Source of the DNA: Bombardia bombarda
Lineage: Eukaryota; Ascomycota; Sordariomycetes; Sordariales; Lasiosphaeriaceae
DNA: 64,000 nt
Reading direction: 5' to 3'
NCBI GenBank assembly: GCA_030512295.1
Contig: JAULSR010000001.1
Location: 1,488,001-1,552,000, forward strand
Positions 1 to 11,789 of this stretch are shown here, in pieces. Every line of letters begins with the position of its first letter. Within the stretch, counting starts at the first letter, position 1. The position numbers were made by a program, and so were the translations under genes. The notes below the pieces were generated by a model. The model had not been told where the DNA came from. It saw nothing but the letters and a program-made list of their open reading frames with translations, and did not search any database.

Positions 1-410
1 CGGAGTTGTGGCTCGCTGGATCGCGCTGCTGGGCGGAGCTCATCGGCGCCGGCAGATTCGTCCTCAAATGCGCCGACATCTCGTAGGAGGCTTTGTACGT
101 CGTCTATGAGCTCCTTCTCCTTGACGACGTAGAAGGAGGAGATCTTCTCCAGTTCGACATCGAGGGCTCGGGCGAAGACGATCTCGGGATCCTCTTGCTG
201 GATGAGCGGCCGCGACTCGGCGTCGCCAACATTGGACTGATGGACAGACTTTTCGAGTTGGTAGATGCTATGTGTCTGGTTAGCACGACGAAGCTTCTGA
301 GGCAAGCAAACGGTGGACAAAACTTACAGCTTCTTGAGGTTGCTGTATGCGATGTAGTGGCTGCTCCAGTCGGGAACAGCATTGAACTGGATGCTGTGGG
401 AGAACTTCAT
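1..410 (-). CDS. PHO91: SPX-domain low-affinity phosphate transporter, 5' part only (PHO91-like)
   Basis: Two exons on the minus strand, 328-410 and 1-267, separated by a 60-nt intron (donor GTAAGT, acceptor TAG, branch GCTAAC). The gene continues beyond the left edge. The protein starts MKFSHSIQFNAVPDW, the typical start of an SPX domain, which binds inositol pyrophosphate and senses phosphate. The next exon continues with IYQLEKSVHQ and a helix rich in E and K (ELEKISSFYVVKEKEL). From family knowledge, this N-terminus is that of Pho87/Pho90/Pho91 transporters, and the exact start fits Pho91, a vacuolar-membrane phosphate exporter. The membrane part is outside the window, so another SPX protein remains possible. 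The ATG at 408-410 is preferred over upstream Met codons because the SPX domain begins exactly there. Confidence 0.8.
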
Positions 411-2121
411 TTCGTCCCGCTCGTTGAGCCAGCGGCGCTTCTCGGCTCGTCTGGCGGTCTTGTGGTCGTGCGATTTGCTGTCTTGAGTATGAGGAGTTGT
501 CGTGGCAGTGCTACGACGCGCAGAAGGGTGGTCAACGGGTGGGTCGGTGTGGTGCGAGTAGTCGAGCAACTCGATCTGCTGATCGTCCTTCCTTGTATCC
601 GTACTTGCTGTCCTCCCTCCCCTGTCCAGACGGTCTGATGGTGCTCGGGGGCTCCTTGCGCGGCGCTGAGCAACACCTGGAATTCGGCTAGAGGAGGGGT
701 CTCGAGTCTCTGTCGCGGGAGTAATGGTGGGTGTCGGTGCCTCGAGATTCGAGGACAGGGCAAATAAAGACGTGAGCAGTAGCCCAGCTTCGCCAGTACG
801 TATCTGACTTACTTCCGACCTGGTCGTCTAGGAATCTCAATCAGGGCAGCGAACCACCAGTCGCCAATACCTTCAGGGCGGGTCGTCTCCACTAACGGAT
901 ACGTATGCCGCTACAAGAAAAGGAGTATGGTGCACCTGTCTCTGTGTACAAGTGCTGTATTAAAACCGCGTATTCCTGTCTAGACCTGATCACATCCTGG
1001 GAAATGAGCTTCAGGCCTGGGTCGTGTTGGTGCTGTGCGTCATGTGGAGGACAATTCACGCGAAATATATCTTTCGAAAAGACGATGTTTGATCAAATGA
1101 TATTCAAATTCGAACCTTGAGGTAAAGTGTTTGAGCTTGTACTTTCACTTTTGTTGCTGTCCCGAGGTGCATGCGCCTTGCAGCTACCACACGCGGACTA
1201 CTACCTACCCGTGAGAAGAGGGCTTGACTTCCAACCTCCGATTTGCATCCCCTCCAAGGGTGCATCCATATCAGTCTAGCCAAAGTGTTAAACTTGGCTC
1301 CAAAGACATTAAGAGCGGCCTGAATACCTGCTATTTAGGAGAATAGCTGCAAATTTCTAGTCGTGAGTAATCTCTGCCATACAATGATGGAACGGGTACC
1401 TGATTCATGATGTGTGTGGAAACCCGCTTTTTTGCAGGATTGGATGTTTGGTTCCCGCTCCTCAAAGTTCGAGAACCCTGACGGCCATATGCTTGGGACT
1501 TATCGCAGTGCCTACGAAAACATCTTGAATCACTTCCACTTAGAATTTGAGAATGTAGAGCTGATGTATGAAAACCCGTTATCTCACGCTTCCATGGTGA
1601 ATAACAAAGCCCAAGAAGGTGACGAATGTGCCCTGCCGTTTCTTATCTGTTACTTCCTGTCTCGGCATCCTACCTTCGCGTTCATCTGTAGCTCAGAGCA
1701 CATGTCCTGCCAATTTCTGATTCCCATGAGCTTAATATTATTCCAAGCACGGGGTGATTTTATGTGTTCTGATTCAAAGTTTCAAACTCAACATAGACTT
1801 CGAGAGTGGTTGACTGTAACCCTAACCCTGAATAAATAGGCTCCCCAGCCATCGGCGCCGTCCTTTGGGAGCGCATGACCGTCGCGAATGCCGTCATGGG
1901 CCGCTGGACACAAGTGGCAGTCACAACCTACCTAGGCGACGACCTCCAGACCACATGAACCTTAACCTAGCCACCAAACGAAGCTTTCCCCAAGCTCCAC
2001 AGCATCTCTATCTGTCGCCACCGCAAGCTGCAAGCATCTTTGGAAACTCAGATTGCTCCTGATGCGCCCCAAACCGCGATAAAGACCCGACGAACGAGGA
2101 GCTGGCGGTTGCCCCTTCGCC
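411..2121. other. Divergent intergenic region between the SPX gene and VPS39
   Basis: 1.7 kb between two divergent starts. It should hold both promoters. The longest open frame (about 1414-1839, plus) lacks an ATG at its beginning, matches no family I know and ends in a telomere-like TAACCCTAACCC stretch. I do not call a gene here. Confidence 0.6.
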
Positions 2122-5100
2122 ATGCTGTCCGCATTTACGGCTCGACCCATAATCGAGCTTAAACAACGGGACAAGTCAAAGATTGAGTCCATTCTTGCCT
2201 ATGGTACGTCGAACATTCACGATATGCATGTATGATTTGTATTGCAGAGCTAAACAACCACTCCTCCATCAGACGATCGCCTCCTAGTCGGCCTCAACAC
2301 AGGGTCCCTTCGAATCTACCGCGTCAACGAGCTCCTCCCCCCCTCACAAAGCACACCCGCCAATGGCGATTCCTCACTTCCTTCTTCACAAGGCGTAGCG
2401 GACCCCAACACCGCCGACCCCAATCCAGCCACGACCGCTCCCCAGAATGGCCAACCAACATCCTCACCACAGGCCGCCCCAGCCGCCGCCGCCAAGAAAC
2501 CAACCGACCTCCTCCGCGAAGTCGAAAAGTTCTCCACCCGCGCCATCGAGCAGCTCGCCGTGATCAAGGAAGCCAACACGCTCGTGTCGCTGTCCAACTA
2601 CGCCATCTCCCTGCACGACCGGCAGACGTTCGAGCCCATCGAGGCGCCCCTGCCGCGCACCAAGAACGCCTCGGCCTTTGCGGTCACGAGCAACATCATC
2701 GAGGACAAGGCCACGGGCATCAACGAGATCATCTCCCGGCTGGCCGTCGTCGTGAAGCGCCGGCTGCTGCTGTGGTCGTGGTACGCCGGCGAGATGTCGC
2801 CCGACGTGACCGAGATCGTGCTGGCCGAGGCCATCCGGACCATCACGTGGGCGAGCGCGACTGGGATCATCTGCGGCATGAACAGCGGCTACGTCATGGT
2901 CGATGTCGAGACGGGGTCGGTCGAGGATATAATCGGAAAGGGGGCGATTGGCGGGGCGGCGGGCGGGCAGGGCCGGTTTGGTGCGGTCGGCGCGGCGGGC
3001 ATGGGGTATATGGGCTTGGGCGGGTTTATGCCCAAGCCGCTGTTGGCGAAGCTGGGTGATGGGGAGCTGTTGCTTGCGAAGGATATTAATACGTTGTTTA
3101 TTAACGATGCGGGCAAGGCGGTTGAGAAACGCCAGGTTCCGTGGCAGGCGGCGCCGGAGGCGATTGGGTATAGCTATCCGTATATGCTGGCGCTGCAGCC
3201 GCCGGTGAAGGGGAGTTTGGAAGTGCGGAACCCGGATACGCTCAGTTTGTTGCAGATGATAGCGTTGCCGGGGGCGGCGGCGCTGCACTTCCCGCCGCCG
3301 ACGGTCAGCTTGCCGCACAAGGGCAAGGGGTTTCATGTGGTGAGTGAGAGGGTGGTCTGGAAGATGGACGCGACAGAGTACGACTCGCAGATCGAGGAGC
3401 TGGTCAAGAGCGGGAAGTTTGATGAGGCTATTAGCATCTTGGGCATGCTTGAGGATGCGCTGTTGAAGGACAAGACGGAGACGTTGCGCGAGGTCAAGAT
3501 GCTCAAGGCTGAACTTTTGTTTCGGCAGAAGAAGTACCGCGAGTCTATGGATCTGTTCAATGAGGAGGAAGTCCATGCTCCTCCGGAGCGGGTACTGAGG
3601 CTCTTCCCGAAAATTATTGCTGGTGAGCTTTCTGGTGTGGAGGAAGAGAACGAGGATGAATCCGACCACGAGGGGTCAAATGGAAAGCCAGTGATTGAAA
3701 AGACACCCGAGACAGAAGCCACCGCCCAGTTCTCGTCGCCTCAGAAAGGAGGCGGGTTCGCTAAGTATCTCATGGGCCACCGCAAAGCCAACCCAGAGAC
3801 GGCGTCCATCGCCTCTGCGAGGAAAAGTCAGGATGGGGATGACGCGGCAAGCATCAAGGGCAGGACGAGCGACGAGCAGTCCCCTCAGGATGACAAGGAT
3901 CTCATGGCGTCCGTGTCGGAGCTGAACAGTTACCTGGCCGGAGCACGAGTGAGGCTCCAGCGGGTGATTGACCCGGTCACTGGCAAGCTTAGGCCGCGCA
4001 AGTCAAATAGCGGGTCTACGGAGGAGGCGTTTAGAAGCCTCCTGGCATCGTTAAAGGACGAGAGTGGCGAGGAGCTGGAGAAGGAGCTCCAGGCCACATG
4101 CAAGATCGTCGACACCGCGCTGTTCCGGGCATACATGTACTCGCGCCCGGCTCTGGCTAGCTCGCTGTTCCGCATACCAAACTTTTGCGACCCGGACGTG
4201 GTCAATGAGAGGCTGGTGGAACACAACCGGTTCAACGAGCTAGTTGACTTTTTCTATGGCAAGAAACTGCATCGGCAGGCTCTGGATTTGTTGCGCAAGT
4301 TCGGCTCGCCGGAGGAGCCTGATGATGCTGCGCCGACCCTGCATGGGCCGCAGAGGACGGTGGTGTATCTCCAGGGGCTGCCGCCAGAGATGATTGATGT
4401 TATTCTCGAGTTCTCAGAGTGGACTCTAAGGAAGGACTCCAGGCTGGGTATGGAGGTGTTTTTGGCCGATTCGGAGAATGCGGAGACGCTGCCGAGGGAC
4501 AGGGTTATCAAGTTTCTGGAGGGCATTGATATTGCGCTGGAGATTGAGTATCTCGAGCATGTCATCGCGGAGCTGAACGACATGACGCCTGACTTTCACA
4601 ACCGTCTGGTGGAGCTGTTTATTAGACGGCTGAAGGGTGAGGTGAAGAAGGGGGAAGAGTGGGATTTGCTCATAGAGCGGCTGGTGCGGTTCTTGAAGGA
4701 GAGCCGGCAGTATAGTTTGAGCAGGGCGTTCAGTCTGATTCCCAGAGATGGTAAGTGTTGGATCCTTTTAGTTTTGTTGATGAACCCCTGATTGACTAAT
4801 CTTGTGTGGCAGACCCGCGATTCTACGAAGCACAGGCTGTTGTGTTGAGCAACATGGGACAACACAAACAGGCGTTGGAGATCTACGTCTTCAAGATGAA
4901 AGATTACGCAAAGGCTGAAGAGTGGGTTATGTCCTCTATTGTGCTGATTTGTGAGCATGTAGTTCATACCCAGCTAACTACTGTGCCCGCGTATAGTTAT
5001 TGCAACCGCATCCACAAGTCGCAAGATTCGCAGGTGGCGTCGCCCTCGCAGAGAGTCGGATCAAACGCCTCGGAAGACACAAAAGGCGGACAGCTCTCCA

Positions 5101-5678
5101 TCTACCACACACTCCTCAGTCTGTATCTCACACCATCGCCCCCTAACACACCCAACTTCCCGCCGGCGCTCGATCTCCTCTCCAAGCACGGCTCCCGCCT
5201 CCCGGCGGCGTCGACGCTCTCCCTCATCCCCGACTCGCTGGCCGTGGCCGACCTCGAGTCGTATTTCCGCGGCCGGATCCGCAACGCCAACAGCATCGTC
5301 AACGAGACGCGCGTGGTGGCTGGGCTGCGCAAGACGGGGCTCGTGGCAAGCCAGGCGCTCCTGCTGCTGGGCGACGGCATACCCGGCGGGCAGGGGGGCA
5401 GGAACAGGCACGTGGTGATCACGGAGGAGCGCCTGTGCGGGGTGTGCATCAAGCGGCTGGGGAGGAGCGTGGTGGCGGCGATGCCGGATAACTCGGTGGT
5501 GCATTATGGTTGTTTGAGTAGGGCGCAGGCTGGGGCTGGGGGTGTGGGAGGAGTTGGGAATGGAGGTGTGGGTGTGGGAATAGGAAGAGGAGAGATTGAG
5601 GTTAAGGGAGGTTCTTCGATCTTGAATGCACAGTTTGGGGCGTGGGGGAGGACTAATGGTGATAGGATTGGAGTTTGA
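2122..5678 (+). CDS. VPS39: Vam6/Vps39, HOPS tethering complex subunit
   Basis: Four exons, 2122-2203, 2273-4750, 4813-4921 and 4997-5678, give 1116 residues. The three introns (69, 62 and 75 nt) have GT..AG ends and phases that match. Vps39 bridges Rab7/Ypt7 on late endosomes and vacuoles to the HOPS core during membrane fusion. The N-terminal third is a citron-homology (CNH) beta-propeller, starting near DDRLLVGLNTGSL (about residue 28). The middle is helical clathrin-repeat-like sequence, including SKHG-type repeats and the FYEAQAVVLSNMGQHKQALEIY segment. The C-terminus carries the Vps39 zinc-binding module, with LCGVCIKRLG and HYGC at about residues 1034-1062. An acidic, low-complexity insert after the middle (EEENEDESDHEG) and a Gly/Val-rich stretch near the end look lineage-specific. 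Without the first exon, the reading frame opens only at 2560 with no ATG, so the spliced start at 2122 is preferred. Confidence 0.93.
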
Positions 5679-6099
5679 GAAGTTTGAAGGGAAGCGGTGT
5701 TGAGTCTGTTCCTTTGACTTTCTTTTTCCAGGTTTTTTGTTGCTTTTCTTCTCCTCTCTTTTCTCTCTCTGGTATTATAACGCATGCATAGCGTGTCCGG
5801 CCTTTGTTGGTGATTACTGAATTGGTTGATGTCCTCATTTTGTATGATACATGGTCTCAAAATAGAGGAGGAGAATACCAAATACCCGCCCTTTGTGAAT
5901 AGAGCTTGGCTTTGATGTGATGTGATGACAGCCCAACCCCCTATCTGCCCCTTTTCTGTCCCCTTCCTCAAAGACCACCAATATGGGGCAGTAATGATGA
6001 TAACGATAACGCCTTTAAGCAAGGTGATGATTCAGGCATAAGTCATCTTAAGATAAGACCCGACTAAAGAGACGCCGCCCTCCCTCTCCTCTCCCATTC
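5679..6099. other. Convergent 3' flanks of VPS39 and GON7
   Basis: 421 bp shared by two convergent genes. It is T-rich just after the VPS39 stop, as expected for 3' UTR and poly(A) signals. No coding potential seen. Confidence 0.6.
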
Positions 6100-6402
6100 T
6101 TAGTCCTCCTCTTCCTGCACCTCCTCGCCATAGGTTTCCTCCTCCTTGGCATCAGCAGCACCAGCAGCAACACCGGCAGCTCTGTTGTCCTCCTCCATCC
6201 GCGCTGTGAGCTCCTGGTTCACTCGTTCCTGGATGGCGGCTGTGGCGGTCCGTAGGTCGTGGAGGTACTGGCTCTTTGACTCGACGGTCTGGGTTGCAGG
6301 TGGGGTGAGGGGTTCCGACACGGAGAAGGGCTCGTTGCTACCGGTGGCTGAGGTGTAGACTGCTGACATGGCTGCTCCTGCTGCTGTGTCTTGTTGGGCC
6401 AT
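6100..6402 (-). CDS. GON7: Gon7, EKC/KEOPS complex subunit
   Basis: Single exon of 100 residues. Gon7 is the small, mostly disordered subunit of the KEOPS/EKC complex, which makes the universal t6A modification of tRNA and also affects telomeres and transcription. The diagnostic part is the helix QYLHDLRTATAAIQERVNQ followed by LTARMEE. It matches the Tyr-Leu-x-x-Leu-Arg pattern of fungal Gon7, and an acidic tail (EEETYGEEVQEEED) follows, as in yeast. The start is uncertain. ATGs lie at 6400-6402 (MAQQDT), 6367-6369 (MSAVYTS) and 6445-6447 (MSRDSQ), all in frame. I chose the first; the MSAVYTS start would also retain the whole domain. The gene is divergent from hbrB. Confidence 0.8.
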   Translation of the reverse strand: MAQQDTAAGAAMSAVYTSATGSNEPFSVSEPLTPPATQTVESKSQYLHDLRTATAAIQERVNQELTARMEEDNRAAGVAAGAADAKEEETYGEEVQEEED

Positions 6403-7271
6403 AGTTTCTTTTTGGAGGTTTGTTTGTTTCTGCGAATCTCGACTCAAGGTATGAATGAGCCTGGCAGCTCACGAGAACAATGAAGTTGCTTTCAGGGTTA
6501 TGAGTCTAAGCGAGTCCTCTTCAAAGCACATGTATGAGTGAACAGTACCTTATCTGCCTTGATGAAGAGAAATCTAGAAAAGATCCACTTTTTATGCCTC
6601 TTTCGGTTTCACTGAAAAGATGTGAGCGAGCTGAAGCAGAATGAAGGTGAGTGGAGGAGGGGTTGTTTTGTCGGAATTTTGGCCGCCTTCGGCCACTGGC
6701 TGCACTGGTCAAACAGCATGACTGCGGGGCTGACCTGTTCAGCTTAGCTAGCCCTGCGAGCCCCCCCTGTTGCCGTCCACCAGTGGCGGCCCGGGTATCT
6801 CTCCATTTGGCGGGGGGGCAAGGGCCCCCGGGTCCAGTACTTGCCTAAAAGGTACACTACCTGTAGGGGGAAGCTCTTCAGCGCACCAGACCACGGAGCC
6901 TAACAGTGCCAGGGCAACGGCAGTGCTCGTGCGCCGGCAACAACCTAACGCATCGTTAACCGACCCATGCTGCCTTCCAGGTTTTGGTGGCTTTCCTTTT
7001 TCTTTTTCCCTGGTTCTTGCCATTTTTACTTCCTTTCTCCTCTTAAACATCTCTGCACAATCACCAGCGTGCTCTTTCTCTGCCCGAGATGGCATTGATA
7101 TCGTAGTTGGCAGTTTCTCAACGGTTGGGAGTCGAGAAGAGACGAGACGAGACGAGACAGGTTTCTCGCCTCGCCGCGGAAAGCGCATCCCCATTTCATC
7201 CACCTCCATGGACACGCCCGACGACGACTCCCCGGCCAAGATGTAACACACCCCGAACGAAACAAAGCACC
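6403..7271. other. Divergent promoter region GON7 / hbrB
   Basis: 870 bp between the two start codons, holding both promoters and leaders. It is C/T-rich close to hbrB and contains a GAGACGAGAC repeat at about 7138-7160. A short uORF of the hbrB leader is listed separately. Confidence 0.55.
7208..7246 (+). promoter_or_regulatory. uORF in the hbrB leader
   Basis: ATG in good context (cctccATGG) opening a 12-codon frame, MDTPDDDSPAKM, that stops 25 nt before the hbrB ATG. It lies in a different frame. Such a short uORF near the main start could reduce hbrB translation. Whether it is translated is inference. Confidence 0.45.
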
Positions 7272-10211
7272 ATGCAACCCTCAAGACCCACGCCGAGGGC
7301 TCCTGGGAGCTTCTCGCCCCTGCAAACCAGCAACTCGGCAGGCGCAGACCTGTCGCGTCCGCGCCTGAAGCGCATCGAGACGTCGCCGACGACCGACAGA
7401 GAAAGAGACAGAGATGACCCGCTTCCACTGAATGTCATCAAGGGCCGCAATCACTCCCAGTCTGCCACCCAGCCGGGAACTGCCCAGAGCCCGATATATG
7501 CACCCTTCACCTCCCACAGCAACGGCAGCTCCAGCAGTCTGCAGAACTTCTCACGGCCTACCCTCTCCACCGCCGTCTCTGCTGCCCGCTCCGTGGCTGG
7601 CATGCACTCGCCCAAAGACACGATCCCGCGCAATGGACCTTCGCCTCTGACCCTCCCGCCATCCAGCGCAATCTCTCCATCATCCTCGACCTCGGGCTCA
7701 ACCTTCTCAGGGAGGGTTGGCCACTCGCGCAAACACTCGCAAAACGCCGGGCTCTTTGAGCCCACCCTGCCGTCCACGAGCACATCCAACCTCGCACTGA
7801 TCGGCATGGCACAACCTTCGCCCAAGCTCCGACCGGCCCCTCACCGGGAGATGTCGGCCAGCCAGATTGCTGCTCAGGCTGCCGTCATGCATCACCAGCA
7901 AAATCAGCAGCAACAGCAGGCACAGGCACTTGCCCAGGCGCAGGCGCTTGCACAAGCGCAGCAGCAACAACAGCAACAACACGTACGCCAGCGGTCGCAG
8001 ACTGTACCAGTGTCGGGAGCAGACTATGAGCCGCCCAACAAGCGTGGGAGTGGCGGGCCGCTGAGCCCTCCGCTTTTGAGTCTGACAGAAGCGAGTGTGC
8101 CGAGAGACTATGCACTCGGGAACAACACCACCTACTACAATGGGCTTCCCGGAAGCCATAGCCTCGCGGCAGCGACAGCAGCAAACGTTGTCTTTCCGAG
8201 GTCTGGGCAGTCTTCGCCAAACTCGGCGTCTCAAACACCAACTCCTCCGTCCATGCCGCCGCCACCCAAGCCTGAAAAGTCAAAGGTGAAGCTATTCTCG
8301 CGTCCTGGAAAGGTCAACGTCAAGGGCGATCCAAAGGACAAGCCACTCCCCAGTCCGGGGAAACTTGGGCATGCCTTTTCGAATCTCCAACGAGGGAACT
8401 TCAGCACCGCCAGTTTGGAGTCCAGTGCGCAGTCCTTCTACAGTCTGGCAAACTCATCTACTGCAACTATACGGGCGGCCGACCAACCACCAACAGAAAG
8501 AGAACCTAAAGAGAAGGAGAAGAAACATCACTTCTTATCACGCCAGAAACACAAGCTCAAAGAGGACTATCACCTTCCCCTCTCATCGGCCATGAGCAAC
8601 TCCAAACCGACAGATCCCAACGCCCCCAGCAGTCTCTACAACTTCAACCTACCGCCAAGTCCAGGTCCAAATACCGCTGGCTTCAAGTCAGGCCTGGATT
8701 TGCGGCACGGCGGACGCGCATTACGGGACAGGAAGAAGGAAGAAAAGGTTTTCGACGATGCAGCGTCAAGTATAGCGAGTGAATGGCCCGGCCCCAGCAG
8801 TGTGAACTCTGCCCCGGGTATGCTGGCGTCTGCACTCTACCTCAACGAGCCTTTTGACAGCGGCAAGTATGGGCTGAACAATATGACCCTTGATGACGCT
8901 TGGCCTTTCCTGAAGGCGAAGCTGCTGGTCATCTTCGAGGCCGAAGATCTTCGTCTACCGGTAGAGGATCTAAATCGCATTGTCACAATGCATATTCAGT
9001 ACTGCGTACAGCGCCGCAGTCCTAACATTATTATAGAGGATCTAAGAGAGTTGCTGTCAACTGGCTTCTCCAGTCTCGACCAGACTCTTCGCAAGACCCC
9101 TGACGACAGGCTGATCCCATCTCTCGTTGAGCTGTGGATCTTTACCTTTACTAGCATCCTGCCTTATATGCAGGCCGTCTTCCTGCCGTTGGACATGGAA
9201 TTCTCAGGCCACGGGCCTCTGATGACACTAGAGCAGGCTCGCGATTTCTGGGGCGGCGTTGCGGCAACTGGATCACCCGTGGAGACTTCTACAAGCATAG
9301 GGTCCCACCACCGTCCAGGCGTCAACGTCACGCCAGCCTCGACAGTCTTGGAGGTCCGCCGAATTGTCCTCCTATCCTTCCGCGACATCGTCATACTACC
9401 GCGCTACGAAACCCTCAGGACCATGTTCTCGCGCCTCTCACTCGAGTTCCTCCCCCAGTCACTCGCCTCCATGGCCCTCGCCTCGCCGGTGCCCGTCCCG
9501 TCGCCCGGCCACCACAGCCAGGGCGGCGCATACCAAAGCATGCTCTCCACCTCCCCCGCAGACTCGCAGGCCTCCTTGAGCCTCGGCAGCATCAACAATC
9601 CCGGCAGCAGCTTTGCTGCTGCTGCTGCCCGCCCCGGCACGGCTATGTCGCTGGATCCCTCGCTCGCCAGCTACAATAGTACCAGCACGACGCTGCTCGG
9701 CGATACTTCCGGCAGCGGCAACCGCAGCCGTGCAATTAGCAACGTCAGTTTTGGGAGTGACAACACCAGCAGCACAAGACCGTTTACGCCAAGCAGTCTG
9801 CACGCCCTCGGCGGCAGCTCAGGGTCGAACCTGAGCGCGGCGAACGGTATTACTAGCAGTAGCGGCAGCCTCCGCGATCAGAATGTTGAAGACTCTAAAC
9901 AGGTGACTGAGATGGTTGGCCGCATGCTGCAGTGCATGAGCGTGTTGGCGTCGGTGGGCGTCGGCGGCAGTGCTGGTAGTAGTAGTGGTGGTGGTACTGC
10001 TATTGCCTCGAGCGATGAGGGCAACCGCATGGTGGAGGAGCTGAACAAGCTGCTCAAGCTCAACTGGCTCGGCCGCGGCCGCACGGGCAGGAACCGCCGC
10101 GGTATTGTGGGCGGCCGCGTCCGTCGTGCTGGTGTCGCCATGATGCCGCTTGCTGCTACGTCTGGGTCGGACTTGGTGGGGATGGTTAGGGAGGAGTCGG
10201 ACGAGCGGTGA
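7272..10211 (+). CDS. hbrB: HbrB-family TORC2 subunit (Bit61/PRR5-like)
   Basis: Intronless, 979 residues. The conserved HbrB domain lies at about residues 536-727. It starts with NNMTLDDAWPFLKAKLL, contains LPVEDLNRIVTMHI and LVELWIFTFTSILPYMQAVFLPL, and ends with RRIVLLSFRDIVILPRYETL. HbrB is named after an Aspergillus niger hyperbranching mutant and corresponds to yeast Bit61 and mammalian PRR5/Protor. It is a peripheral TORC2 component at the plasma membrane, involved in polarity and actin/sphingolipid control. The first 500 residues are Ser/Pro-rich and probably disordered, with a poly-Gln/Ala-Gln tract at about residues 209-236. The C-terminus is Ser/Gly-rich and ends in a basic stretch. 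The ATG at 7272 follows a uORF; the frame is open upstream to 7107 but with no ATG, so 7272 is the best start. Confidence 0.88.
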   Translation: MQPSRPTPRAPGSFSPLQTSNSAGADLSRPRLKRIETSPTTDRERDRDDPLPLNVIKGRNHSQSATQPGTAQSPIYAPFTSHSNGSSSSLQNFSRPTLSTAVSAARSVAGMHSPKDTIPRNGPSPLTLPPSSAISPSSSTSGSTFSGRVGHSRKHSQNAGLFEPTLPSTSTSNLALIGMAQPSPKLRPAPHREMSASQIAAQAAVMHHQQNQQQQQAQALAQAQALAQAQQQQQQQHVRQRSQTVPVSGADYEPPNKRGSGGPLSPPLLSLTEASVPRDYALGNNTTYYNGLPGSHSLAAATAANVVFPRSGQSSPNSASQTPTPPSMPPPPKPEKSKVKLFSRPGKVNVKGDPKDKPLPSPGKLGHAFSNLQRGNFSTASLESSAQSFYSLANSSTATIRAADQPPTEREPKEKEKKHHFLSRQKHKLKEDYHLPLSSAMSNSKPTDPNAPSSLYNFNLPPSPGPNTAGFKSGLDLRHGGRALRDRKKEEKVFDDAASSIASEWPGPSSVNSAPGMLASALYLNEPFDSGKYGLNNMTLDDAWPFLKAKLLVIFEAEDLRLPVEDLNRIVTMHIQYCVQRRSPNIIIEDLRELLSTGFSSLDQTLRKTPDDRLIPSLVELWIFTFTSILPYMQAVFLPLDMEFSGHGPLMTLEQARDFWGGVAATGSPVETSTSIGSHHRPGVNVTPASTVLEVRRIVLLSFRDIVILPRYETLRTMFSRLSLEFLPQSLASMALASPVPVPSPGHHSQGGAYQSMLSTSPADSQASLSLGSINNPGSSFAAAAARPGTAMSLDPSLASYNSTSTTLLGDTSGSGNRSRAISNVSFGSDNTSSTRPFTPSSLHALGGSSGSNLSAANGITSSSGSLRDQNVEDSKQVTEMVGRMLQCMSVLASVGVGGSAGSSSGGGTAIASSDEGNRMVEELNKLLKLNWLGRGRTGRNRRGIVGGRVRRAGVAMMPLAATSGSDLVGMVREESDER

Positions 10212-11789
10212 GGGTCTGGGGTGGGAAAGATTGTGGCTGGTTGACGTACGATGAACAATGAAACGGATGTTTTTGATGAGGTTGATGATGTTTGCAAGGA
10301 AGGGAAGGGAAGGGAAACAGAAATACAAACAAACAGACAAAGAAACACAATTAAACTCGTGATGAGAGTTATGACGTTTCTATCTGTGGGGTTGGTAGTA
10401 TTTCTATCTGGGTTTGTATAGAGCAGGCGGCCATATTGCACACATATACACACTCAATCACGCCCATACGATACATTATTTGCTGGACTGGAGCTTGTAT
10501 TACTGCGTATATGTCTGTCCATACTACTTGTCACTATACTCTACGACATGGTCAAAAGGGTGGGTGGCTGGCTGGCTGGATATTAGAGACTAGGGTGGTT
10601 CAGACCATGTTGATTGTTTTGGACTGAATGGAAAGTAGGTAGCCAGTCACAATGATGGATGGCGGCTGGCGGCTGACGGTTGGTTGTCGTTTCTTGTTCG
10701 AGTGTTTTATGTTTGTTGTCGTGTTTGGCGTTGAGCTTGCTGACTTTCTACTTGTTTATACCTATGTGACGGTGGCACAAGATGCTCAGTCTAGTCGCGG
10801 TCTCGGGTTGGATAACTGCTTTGCTCGTGCTCATTCATACTCTGTCTTCCTATGTAGCTATGGGGGTGATGAGATAAGGGGTGTGTAGGTTTTTTTGATA
10901 TTTGGTGACGGACTTCCCGGCGTGGCGTTCACATGATAGGCAGCGAGATACAACGATCTTAGAAAACAATACTTCATCCACGTGGTCGGCGGTGATTTGG
11001 GCGGTGATTTAATGTAAAAAGGGCAACTGTGATACCATCATACGCGGAGTTGTCCGAGGCCTCGGTTTAAAGCGAAGTCGATTCTTGACTCGTGCAGGGG
11101 TCATGGTCAACTGAGTGGTTCATAACCGGTGATCGACATGTGGTGAACCATCAAGGGAGTCAGGGAAAAATCACAGGTCACAGTGAAGATAAAGATTCAA
11201 AGGTAGGATATTTATTAAGTTCTATAAAGACTGCAATGTAATGCAAGCAATGAATGACCTAATCCAGTAATGTTAGCCGCTAGCTTTGCAAAATGGTTCA
11301 TAAATAGTGAGGTTTGGGGTAATCCAATCAGACATCCAAGGAAGGATTGCGCTCTCATATATCCCTAGATAGGCTCTTGTGGGACTCGAGTGGAAACTGC
11401 GAAGTGGAACGTTTTTCGATCATGTTGGAAGGGGGCATGGCAAACAGCCTTGCAGGAGAAAGAAAAATTGTAGAACTGACCTGTTGGATTGTGATACAGA
11501 GTCGATTACTGTGGTGGTAAGTGAAGGAGCAAGATTGGTAGCAAGACTCCGAAGAGTAATTTGTGGACATCGGAGCAATGCAGCTCGAGAAAAGTCTGCT
11601 TCTGTGGTCAGCGCGTTGTTCGGGCAAAGACCGCGACGAAAATGAGTGCAGAGAAAATTCTCCAAGGCAAAAGGCATATTCGTGCTTGTCAGACAGAAAT
11701 ACTGGCAAGTAGCAGGTCAAATCCCGTAGGAGATGACCCGAAAAGGGCAATTGTCGTTCATGGTCGACTCAGTTGGAGAAAGAAGACAA

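Noticed and set aside
1817..1829. Telomere-like TAACCCTAACCCT in the gap before VPS39
   Set aside because: Only two units. CCCTAA words also occur at about 15229, 17600, 17720 and 19490, so it is not evidence of a telomere or chromosome fusion.
1414..1839. 141-residue frame before VPS39
   Set aside because: Begins with GTG and not ATG, has no family resemblance and ends in simple sequence.
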